From: Bryobacteraceae bacterium
Lineage (GTDB): Bacteria; Acidobacteriota; Terriglobia; Bryobacterales; Bryobacteraceae
Reading direction: 5' to 3'
Length of the DNA: 33,476 nucleotides
Assembly (NCBI GenBank): GCA_030039005.1
Contig: JASHQT010000102.1
Span: 1 to 33,476 of the forward strand
A model generated the notes under the pieces. That model saw only the letters and a program-made list of their open reading frames with translations, was not told the origin of the DNA and made no database searches. This document shows positions 26,059-32,973 of the stretch, piece after piece. The stretch's first letter is position 1; each line of letters starts with the position of its first letter. Made by a program: the position numbers and the translations under genes.

Positions 26059-26620
26059 CTAGAAAGAAAGCCGCAAGCTGAGCTCCGCCGATCGCGATCC
26101 ACCCGCCTGAAACAGCGGCGGCATGCCCGTATTCGGCGACCCGGTTCCCAGCATCAGATTTTGCATCGATGTCGACTGGCCGATCCACGGGCTCGATAAG
26201 AACGCCACCGGATCGGCGAATTGCGGGTGGTTGAGCACATTGAAAATATTCAGACCCGCGTCCATCTCCATCCGCGAAACAAAACGAAGCTGCGCCGCAG
26301 AGTGGCATCGATCTGCGTTAGGCCATTTCCATAAGTCGCGTTACGCCCGAGCGTCCCCGATTCGCCGGAAACCGATGCGCTAAACGCCGCCGGATTCAAT
26401 CGCCGCCCGCCCGCCGCAGTGGGATCGCTGATCCAGATCGGCTGCCCCGCCACCAGGTTCGGCCGGTCGGCATTGTCGAATTCCTCGCCTATGGCCTGCT
26501 CGTCATCCGTGACGTTGATCGGAAACCCGCTGCGCACGCGAAGAATCCCGCTTACCGTCCATGCGGCCGACCAATCCGGCAGGCTGTGCGAGCGATACCG
26601 ACATCAATCTCGTGACCGTG
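26059..26620 (-). pseudogene. Remnant of a TonB-dependent (Oar-like) outer-membrane receptor, frameshifted
   Basis: On the minus strand two frames together reproduce the C-terminal end of an acidobacterial TonB-dependent receptor. The upstream piece reads SLPDWSAAWTVSGILRVRSGFPINV and runs through RPNLVAGQPIW and NGLTQIDATLRRSF to a stop at 26250. The downstream piece, in another frame, begins near 26285 with MEMDAGLNIFNVLNHPQFADP and ends SLRLSF, a typical barrel-closing C-terminus. The switch near 26272-26285 is a frameshift, and a further in-frame stop appears near 26610. The N-terminal plug and most of the barrel are missing. This is a dead fragment of a protein normally about 1000 residues long. 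Confidence 0.8.
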
Positions 26621-26659
26621 CTGCTCGGCGTCACGTTCTGAGCTTCACGAGCCACGCCC

Positions 26660-27283
26660 TTGAGCATCCGGCGCAGTGCGCTGCTGATTGCAGCCATCTT
26701 TGTGAGCATTGCGATTCTCGTCTCCACCATTCGCCCTCTCTCGCTGGACAAGATTCTGCAACTGATCGAAAGACGCCAGCGTTCCGCGATGCGCCTGATC
26801 CTGGGTGTCCGCCAAACCCCCGGGGCAGCGCCTCTCGGGTATCTGGTTCAGCAAAGCGCCCTGCGGATCACTGGATATTCCACGCTTCTCGCCTGTCTCC
26901 CCTCGGCGCTGTTTGAAGCAGCCGCTGTGTTCTTTGTGGCGCTCATCGCATGCCAGTGCGGTCTGAAGAGGCCGTGGTGCGCAGCCGTGATTTTCGCTGG
27001 GTTCCCGCAAACGCTGCGCTATGCGGCAGAGTCCCGTACTTATGCGCAAGCGCTGTTCTTTCCGGTGCTAGGAACCTACCTCTACTTGCGCATGGCCAGG
27101 AGTCCAACGCAGGCCGCCGCGGGGCGGTATTGCTTAGCCCTAACGTTAGCCGTCTACACGCAGAATTGCGATCCATACCGTCGGGCGCCAATTGGAGCGA
27201 GAGTTTCTGGCTACGAGCCGATACTATGCCGAGATGAGGTGTTCGTAGGCACATTCTCGTCGGCGTGGCCGGTCGACCGATAG
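26660..27283 (+). pseudogene. Truncated GT39-like membrane glycosyltransferase fragment
   Basis: The frame encodes about 207 residues. Only the first 165 or so look like protein: a first transmembrane helix (SALLIAAIFVSIAILVSTI), an SLDKI block where intact relatives have Asp-Glu, then GAAPLGYLVQQSALRITG and further helices. These fit the N-terminal part of the ArnT/PMT (GT39) type, normally 450 or more residues. After AVYTQ (about 27170) the frame loses hydrophobic character, while another frame reads QLEREFLATSRYYAEM to a stop near 27248, so a frameshift or deletion is likely. The only starts are TTG 26660 or later, without a ribosome site. I call it a gene remnant, next to the receptor remnant. 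Confidence 0.65.
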
Positions 27284-27430
27284 CCGCACTCTATCGGCTC
27301 ACCCGCTGCACAGGCATCTGCCGACATGTTGCATGCGATGGCGCCGAGAATTGAGCGCAAGGCGATCTTCGTTTGCACCGACAGGATGCCGCGATTCAGC
27401 AGCAAGCCAATACCGGCAAGTAACTCCGGT

Positions 27431-28228
27431 TCATTGCCTGCCTTCTTGATCAGCATCCTCGCAGATGTACTCGAACATTTCGCCGCCGGCGATCCACGAT
27501 GAACTCGTCTTTTGATTGATACTCCAACGCACAGACCAAGGTTGGGTGTACGCGCCGGGATCGTCGATCGTCGCTTCGTAGTTGAGCGTCTTGAGATTGG
27601 GGCGTGAAAAGCGCTCGGTCAGGTGCAACCGCCGGGTGGTGGGGTACGCTCCGGCGATCCACTGCTTTTCATTGAAGCCGACGGTATCGATCACCAGAGT
27701 GTCCCCGTCCCAGTGGCCGATGGAATGGCCCAAGAAAGTCAGCCGAAGGTTTTCCCTCGACGGATGGGGACGCCCGTCCATATAGACCACCCGCCAGGAA
27801 TGCGGGCCGGCGATATTGAGGATGAAGATCCGCTTGAGCTCGGGCGCATCCACGATTTCGAAGCCAGGCGCGTTGAAAAACGAAGGGCCTCCGGCGGGCT
27901 TGCAAGCCACTAGCGGCGGGTACAGATCCCGCTTTGAAATCCGGTATTGATACAGTGCTTTCGCCCACAGCTGGAAGGGCACATCCGCTGCACGGGGCCC
28001 TCCGCCGAGGCCCGGCCGCACTTCCCAATACCCTTTTTGTTCGGAGGTGGATCCTAAATTCGGGTGGCCGTCAGGAAAGCGCGGGGTCGCCAGATCCCCG
28101 GACGCGCTGTTCGCGGGCTTCGCCTGCGCGAACGTAAGCACCGGCAGCACAATCCACGCCGCCATGGGGACCATCGAAATTTTCGGGGCGCGGCGTGCCT
28201 GCGCCCGCTTCAGGTGTAGGAGCGGCAC
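27431..28228 (-). CDS. Secreted two-cysteine paralog 8
   Basis: I place the start at GTG 28228, two bases after the preceding DUF6152-type gene stops, with a partial GAGA-type ribosome site. ATG 28174 or 28165 would also keep the signal peptide (MVPMAAWIVLPVLTFAQA). From the GTG there are 265 residues. The family pattern reads FPDGHPNLG, KGYW, C109 in VACKPAGGPSFF, FEIVDAPELKRIFIL, MDGRPHPSRE, GHWDGDTLVIDTVGFNEKQW, LTERFSRPNLKTL, TIDDPGAYTQPW and C256 in EYICEDADQEG. It is clearly closest to the C-terminal half of the fusion protein at 28681-29793, with nearly identical spacing. Function unknown. Confidence 0.8.
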   Translation of the reverse strand: MPLLHLKRAQARRAPKISMVPMAAWIVLPVLTFAQAKPANSASGDLATPRFPDGHPNLGSTSEQKGYWEVRPGLGGGPRAADVPFQLWAKALYQYRISKRDLYPPLVACKPAGGPSFFNAPGFEIVDAPELKRIFILNIAGPHSWRVVYMDGRPHPSRENLRLTFLGHSIGHWDGDTLVIDTVGFNEKQWIAGAYPTTRRLHLTERFSRPNLKTLNYEATIDDPGAYTQPWSVRWSINQKTSSSWIAGGEMFEYICEDADQEGRQ

Positions 28229-28230
28229 GG

Positions 28231-28635
28231 CTATCTCATGACCAGCTTTTGGCCGCTCGCCGAAATCATGGAGGTGCTGGGCATGGAGCCCGCGCCGTTG
28301 CTGCCATCCTTGGCTCTCGCGGCGTTCTCCACGGTAACCTTGTCGCCGATCTTCACGGTGTCGTGCTTCCAACCGCCGCGAACAAGCGCGTACGGAGGCC
28401 CCATCTCGATCTTGTAGCTGCGCACCGTGCCGTCTGGATCCTTCGAATCGATATAAACAAAGGCGTGCGGATTCACCCAATCCAGCTTGGTCACGATCCC
28501 GGTGATGGTCACCGGTTTGGTCTCGTCGTACTCCGCATCGAAGGAATGATGCGCGAACGCCGGAGCGGCCGTCAGAATCAGCAGACCGATGGCTGCGAAT
28601 AAACTGGCCCTGGAACTAAGTTTGCTGAGCGTCAT
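28231..28635 (-). CDS. Small secreted DUF6152-type protein, second copy
   Basis: The 134-residue product has AGGAGG ten bases before its ATG. Its signal peptide ends TAAPAFA, so cleavage would expose His29-His30 (HHSFDAEYD), exactly as in the copy at 21337. The core reads PVTITGIVTKLDWVNPHAFVYIDSKDPDG, then VRSYKIEMG, ALVRGGWKHDTVKIGDKVTVE. It sits between the fusion protein (45 bases upstream) and paralog 8 (two bases downstream). In this cluster too, therefore, a DUF6152-type protein is encoded with the two-cysteine family. Confidence 0.85.
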   Translation of the reverse strand: MTLSKLSSRASLFAAIGLLILTAAPAFAHHSFDAEYDETKPVTITGIVTKLDWVNPHAFVYIDSKDPDGTVRSYKIEMGPPYALVRGGWKHDTVKIGDKVTVENAARAKDGSNGAGSMPSTSMISASGQKLVMR

Positions 28636-28680
28636 CGCCGTTCTGCCTCCTATTGCTCATTAGACATGCTTTCGATTGGC

Positions 28681-29793
28681 TTAGCGGATGAACTCGGACT
28701 CCACGTTCTCCTCGCAGAAGTATTCGGGAAGGTCTTTATCCGCGACCCACTGGATCGTCCAACCTGCTTTCCACGGACGAGTGTACGTCCGCGGATCGTC
28801 CACCGTGACCTCGTATTTCAATGTGTTCAGGTTGGGCCGCGAAAAGCGTTCGGTCAAATGAAGAGCGCTGGTATGCGGAAGGCCTCCTCCGCTCAACCAG
28901 AAGCGCTCATTGTACCCGACCGAATCTACCACCAGCGTGTCTTTCTCCCAATGGCCGACCGACGTGCCGTAGTAACCCAGAACGGCCTCCGCACTCTGGG
29001 CTACCGGCCGCCCATCGGTGTAGATGATGCGCCAATTCCGATCGCCGCCGCCCAGCAACACCAGAATGCGGCCCAACTGGCGCTGTTCCACGAACTCGAA
29101 TCCGGGAGGACTCTGAAACTGGCGCGGGCCGCCAGGGGGAATGCAGTGCGCCATGGGATCGTCTTTCAGCAGCGTGCGTTGCCTGTACTCATACAGGGCC
29201 TTGGCCCAAGGTTGGAACGGCGCCACGCGGCCGGCGTCAGCCAGGTTGAGCAACAGGCCATCCTCGTTCATCGGAATCTTGCGGCCCGTATACTCAAACA
29301 ATGTTTTCTCGCTCGCGACGCCCCAGTAGCCTGTTCTACCGGGCGGAGGCCCCAGGCGGATCTGTCCGTCCGGCCAGTGCGGAGTGGGAGCGGCAGCCGG
29401 CCCGGCCTTTTGCGCCGCTCGCGGAGTGAACAATCGCTCGTTCGTACGGACCAGCACCACGGATTTCGCGAAAGCCTGGCTGGCATTTCCTCTCGCTGGG
29501 AATCCCTGCACCGCGACGACATCGCCGATCTTGAGGGAATCGCGCCTCCATCCCTCGGCCTCCAGCTCCAGGGGATTGCCGAACTCGACCGCCCAAGTCC
29601 CCACAATTCCGGCTTCATCCCGGACGTCGATGAACAAATAAGCATGCGGATTCACCCATGCAATGCGTGTGACCGGCCCCTGGAGCGTCACCTGCCGGCT
29701 GGAATCGTAGACGGCCGTGAAAGACTCCTGAGCGAACGCCACCGAGCCGGCGCAAGCCAACCCGATCAGGATTCCAGAGTATACGCGCTTCAT
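28681..29793 (-). CDS. Fusion of a DUF6152-type domain with the two-cysteine family
   Basis: From ATG 29793 the product has 370 residues: signal peptide (ending AFAQ), a DUF6152-type domain (about 23-125: ESFTAVYD, VTRIAWVNPHAYLFIDVRDEAG, GWRRDSLKIGDVVAV), and an Ala/Pro linker (about 126-140). A complete two-cysteine module follows: TGYW at 154-157, C217 in AHCIPPGGPR, TDGRPVAQ, VGHWEKDTLVVDSVGYNERFW, LTERFSRPNLNTLKYEVTVDDPRTYTRPW and C360 in EYFCEEN. The DUF6152 part has lost the leading His-His (QES). Elsewhere in the window these two modules are separate neighbouring genes, so the fusion suggests they act together. No stop or frameshift interrupts the junction. Confidence 0.87.
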   Translation of the reverse strand: MKRVYSGILIGLACAGSVAFAQESFTAVYDSSRQVTLQGPVTRIAWVNPHAYLFIDVRDEAGIVGTWAVEFGNPLELEAEGWRRDSLKIGDVVAVQGFPARGNASQAFAKSVVLVRTNERLFTPRAAQKAGPAAAPTPHWPDGQIRLGPPPGRTGYWGVASEKTLFEYTGRKIPMNEDGLLLNLADAGRVAPFQPWAKALYEYRQRTLLKDDPMAHCIPPGGPRQFQSPPGFEFVEQRQLGRILVLLGGGDRNWRIIYTDGRPVAQSAEAVLGYYGTSVGHWEKDTLVVDSVGYNERFWLSGGGLPHTSALHLTERFSRPNLNTLKYEVTVDDPRTYTRPWKAGWTIQWVADKDLPEYFCEENVESEFIR

Positions 29794-29812
29794 GACTGCT
29801 TGCCCTAATCTC

Positions 29813-30211
29813 TTAATCTCTCTCAATCGCGAAGTCGCCTTGCTTTTCACCCTGGCGCCAGGTCCCCACGATCTTTCGATGGGGCGAGCTCAAATCCTGG
29901 AGCCTGCCTTCGGCCACGATGTGAACCAGATTGCCGGCGGCATCCTTGGTGTCGGCTTGGATGCGGACGGTCCAGGTGGCGACATCGAGATAGATGCTTT
30001 TGATGGGGATCGCATCGGGTCCGGGATTGATCGTGCCCGTGAGATTGTCGCCGTCCCAGTCCATCACGATGGTCAGATGATGCCGCTCGGTTGCCGTCAC
30101 ACCATTGTCCCCAGCCCAGGTGCCCGTCAGCGGATGCCCCTCCTGTGCTAATCCCGAAAGGGCGGCGCTTAGACACAACCCGCAAACCCAAACGAGAGCT
30201 CGACTCCGCAT
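29813..30211 (-). CDS. Small secreted G-x-W beta-rich protein
   Basis: The 132-residue protein has GGAGG just before its ATG and a signal peptide (MRSRALVWVCGLCLSAALSGLAQ). The mature part opens HPLTGTWAGDNG and continues with alternating strands (HHLTIVMDWDGDNLTGTINPG, KSIYLDVATWTVRIQADTKD, KIVGTWRQGEKQGDFAIERD). The repeated G-T-W blocks and the size suggest a small beta-barrel. I do not recognise a named family. It starts the minus-strand run that leads into the fusion protein (19 bases), the second DUF6152-type gene and paralog 8. A weak TACAAT -10-like hexamer lies about 55 bases upstream. Confidence 0.75.
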   Translation of the reverse strand: MRSRALVWVCGLCLSAALSGLAQEGHPLTGTWAGDNGVTATERHHLTIVMDWDGDNLTGTINPGPDAIPIKSIYLDVATWTVRIQADTKDAAGNLVHIVAEGRLQDLSSPHRKIVGTWRQGEKQGDFAIERD

Positions 30212-30634
30212 TCATCCTCCACGCTGGCGACTTGGGTAATCCGCTCGGCCAGCTGCGTATAGTGATTGTATTCCACTGAAAGTTACTCTTAGGGGCCGCG
30301 AGGACCTCACCGGCACGGTCTTTTGCCGGGGCTGCGTTCCTGCTTGTGTGAGCGCTGCTGAGATCTTGGCGGTGAGCGAAGCCCTGTGGTAGGTCGCAGC
30401 TGCGGCCATCTCCAGAGCAGAATGCTGCCGATAATAGGGCAACAGCCCGGTTGAACTCCTCCCGTCTGCGAGATGGCGACAAGAACGAAGCCGCTGGCCC
30501 GGCGTGCGAGGTAATTATCGTTAATGCGACACATCGAGAATGCGACACATCGAGCTTTCTTCGGTCGCGTCAAACGCGGAGATATAGACGCTTTGTTTAG
30601 CGACGCCGGACATATCGGCAACCGCCAGGATTAA
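30212..30634. other. Intergenic region with a tandem duplication
   Basis: No credible gene was found in 423 bases. Short open frames on both strands give low-complexity translations with no recognisable domain. Contents that can be named are the minus-strand -10-like TACAAT (plus-strand 30265-30270) ahead of the gene ending at 29813, and a perfect 16-base tandem duplication at 30523-30554. Confidence 0.4.
30523..30554 (+). repeat. Perfect 16-base tandem duplication
   Basis: AATGCGACACATCGAG occurs twice head to tail (30523-30538 and 30539-30554) in a gene-free stretch. The unit differs in sequence from the 16-base duplication at 18307-18338 but has the same length. Confidence 0.9.
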
Positions 30635-31660
30635 CTACTTGACGCTATTCATCCACTTGAGGATCGGCCCGGTGACACTTTTATCGGCCGTGTCTGGCGA
30701 CATCACCTCGGAGATGTGGCTGTGGTCCTTATACACGACGTAGCTTACGTTGCGGTTCGACTTCTTTAGCTCATCCCGCAGCGTCTCAGCGAACCCGATG
30801 ATGTTGGGGGGATCGAGCTCTGCTGTCGAGATCATGAAAGGTATCTTCGAACCCGTCAGCCCCGGCAGATTCGAACGGGCTAGCTGAGTGGCAGGGTCCG
30901 GAGGCGTCGCACCTCCCCTGCCAAAACCGCGGCCGCCCGGCCCGCCTCCGGCCGCCGGAACGGCGGGAGAGCCTCCATTCGGAGATCCGCAGGGGGCGAA
31001 TGCAGCACCCTGTACTGGCGGCGGGACTACAGGGAGAATGTCGAAGGCTGGTGGCGACATGAAGATCACGCCCTTGAGACCAATGCCTTGGCTTCCCCAA
31101 AACTCGGAGTGGGCGACATAGGTGCTGAGGGGAATGTTCCCGGCGGACTGCGACCAGGCGAAAACCCGCTCCGGATTCCCTTTGTGCTGGGCGATGTTTT
31201 TGTTCACCCACTCGACCACGAGGCTCACGTCTTTCGCTGGATCGTCCCAAGCCTCGCCGCTGCGCCGTTGCATGTTCACTCCGACCATGCCGCTCTTCAC
31301 TGCCCACACCATGATGTTGTCGTAGAAAGCCGCGCCGTTTGGACCACCCTGTTGCTTGTTACCGGCGCCACCGGATAGATAGATCAGCACGGACCGCGAT
31401 CCGCCACCTGTTTCCGGCTCTGCCACGTCGAGGACGTTCTTGGCGTCGGGCCCGAAAGAGACGTCACGGGTAAACTTCACACCCGCATAGGGAGCTTTCG
31501 GCTGCAACGGCGCATAGAGTTCCGCGGTTTCCGGAACGCATACCCCCCGTCCGATCGCAATCAGTTTCGTCGCGACGTCCGGCGGCACCTGCGCCGGCAA
31601 TGTTCCAGCCGCAAAGGCGACTGCGCCGATCACCCACCACACCATTCGTTCAGTCCCCAC
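30635..31660 (-). CDS. Secreted alpha/beta hydrolase with altered active-site motifs
   Basis: The start is GTG 31660, preceded by GGAGG at six bases. The product has 341 residues with a signal peptide (VWWVIGAVAFAAGTLPAQ). It belongs to the carboxylesterase side of the alpha/beta fold. The oxyanion HGGG is replaced by YLSGGAG (95-100), and the nucleophile elbow reads S170-Q-S172-A-G instead of G-x-S-x-G. The acid (AELDPPN) and His (KDHSHISE) are in the expected order. A Gly/Pro-rich insertion (about 225-255) separates the two halves. It shares the E-x-D-P-P and H-x-H patterns with the esterase at 13382-14314. Activity is plausible but uncertain. Confidence 0.8.
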   Translation of the reverse strand: MGTERMVWWVIGAVAFAAGTLPAQVPPDVATKLIAIGRGVCVPETAELYAPLQPKAPYAGVKFTRDVSFGPDAKNVLDVAEPETGGGSRSVLIYLSGGAGNKQQGGPNGAAFYDNIMVWAVKSGMVGVNMQRRSGEAWDDPAKDVSLVVEWVNKNIAQHKGNPERVFAWSQSAGNIPLSTYVAHSEFWGSQGIGLKGVIFMSPPAFDILPVVPPPVQGAAFAPCGSPNGGSPAVPAAGGGPGGRGFGRGGATPPDPATQLARSNLPGLTGSKIPFMISTAELDPPNIIGFAETLRDELKKSNRNVSYVVYKDHSHISEVMSPDTADKSVTGPILKWMNSVK

Positions 31661-31854
31661 GCAAACCTCCAGGGGTCATTGTATATCGCACGCTTGATTC
31701 AGTTTAGCGAGGGCGTGTCGTCGGGGTAGTTTAACGATGGGTCCCCTGGAATCGCGCCAAACTGTTCGTGCGTTCGCTTGATGTCAGCAGCCGGTCGGAG
31801 CTAATGTCCCGACCGTCTGAAGGCGCTTGTGCTCGACAGCCGTCAGCGTTCATC

Positions 31855-32916
31855 TCATTGTCCCGATGCGGCCTTCCAGGCCTTCACCTGTACGCCGCCG
31901 TGAATCATCCCCTGGATCATCCCGCCGAAGAAAACATACGGATGCACGGCTTCGAGCGCGCTCGCTTCGTCTAAGCGCTTGCGCAGGTCGGCTGGGATGG
32001 TGAAGTCGAGCGATCCCAGATTGTCGTTGAGCTGCGCCAGGCTGCTCGCGCCCAGGATGGTGGACGTGATCCCCGGCTGCGTCGCGCACCATTGAATCGC
32101 CACTTGCGCCGGCGTTTTCCCCAGCTCGCGGCTCGCTTCGAGCAGAACATTCAGGATGCGCCAGTTGTTTTCGGTGAATTTGTTGAACGGGCTGCCCTTG
32201 GTGAGCCGGCCGTCGCCAGTTCCGGTATCGCCCTGGCGCTTGTATTTTCCGGTCAGGAATCCGCCGCCGAGCGGGCTCCACGGACAGATCGCGATTCCGA
32301 GCTCCTGCGCCACCGGAATGTGCTCGCGCTCGATATTACGCTCGATGAGGGAATACTCCAGTTGCAGCGCCGCGACGCGCTCTTTCGCTTGCTGCTCGGC
32401 CAGCGTATAGGCGCGCGCGACGTACCACGCTGGCGTATCGGAAAAGCCGTAATGCCGGATCTTGCCAGCGTGAACCAGGTCCGTCAGCGTGTTCACCACC
32501 TCTTCCACTGGTGTGACGGTATCCCAGGCGTGCAGCCAATACAGGTCCACGTAATCCAGGTTCAGGCGCTTCAAAGATGCGTCGATGGCGCGATAGATGT
32601 TCTTGCGGCCGTTGCCGCCCGAGTTCGGATTTCCCGGCGAGCCGTTGAAGGTGAACTTGGTGGCGAGCACGATCTGATCGCGCAGCTTGCGCTCGCTGAT
32701 GAACTTGCCGCACATCTGTTCGCTTTGGCCGCCTTGGTAGCCATCGGCCGTGTCGATGAAATTGCCTCCAGCGTCGACGTAGCGGTCGAAGAGGGAGCGC
32801 GCCACGGTCTCATCGGCGCCCCAGCCCCACTGGGTTCCAAAAGTCATCGCGCCGAGACACAGCGGGCTGACGCGCAGGCCGGTGCGGCCTAATGTCGTGT
32901 AGCTTTTCAGGTCCAT
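31855..32916 (-). CDS. Aldo/keto reductase, YghZ/voltage-gated-potassium-channel-beta-like
   Basis: I start at ATG 32916, where the family begins (LGRTGLRVSPLCLGAMTFGTQWGWG), giving 353 residues. The frame upstream to 33237 is only the shadow of the diverging gene. The catalytic set of this NADPH-dependent barrel is present: Asp and Tyr in NFIDTADGYQGGQSE, Lys in VLATKFTFNG, and His in YWLHAWD. Coenzyme-binding blocks are GFSDTPAWYV, LQLEYSLIERNIEREH, CPWSPLGGGFLTGKY and STILGASSLAQLNDN. It reduces an aldehyde or ketone in the cytoplasm. The natural substrate is unknown. Confidence 0.93.
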   Translation of the reverse strand: MDLKSYTTLGRTGLRVSPLCLGAMTFGTQWGWGADETVARSLFDRYVDAGGNFIDTADGYQGGQSEQMCGKFISERKLRDQIVLATKFTFNGSPGNPNSGGNGRKNIYRAIDASLKRLNLDYVDLYWLHAWDTVTPVEEVVNTLTDLVHAGKIRHYGFSDTPAWYVARAYTLAEQQAKERVAALQLEYSLIERNIEREHIPVAQELGIAICPWSPLGGGFLTGKYKRQGDTGTGDGRLTKGSPFNKFTENNWRILNVLLEASRELGKTPAQVAIQWCATQPGITSTILGASSLAQLNDNLGSLDFTIPADLRKRLDEASALEAVHPYVFFGGMIQGMIHGGVQVKAWKAASGQ

Positions 32917-32973
32917 GTTTCGATGATACAGGGCGCCCGCGCGCGATTGACGGTTGGCGCGGTAGGCTGAGTC

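Noticed and set aside
26503..26751. 82-residue minus-strand open frame near the receptor remnant
   Set aside because: Its translation matches neither the receptor nor any family I know, and it overlaps both remnants in other frames.
28666..29808. 380-residue open frame on the plus strand
   Set aside because: It is antisense to the fusion gene, has no recognisable domain or ribosome site, and its composition is that of a GC-rich shadow.
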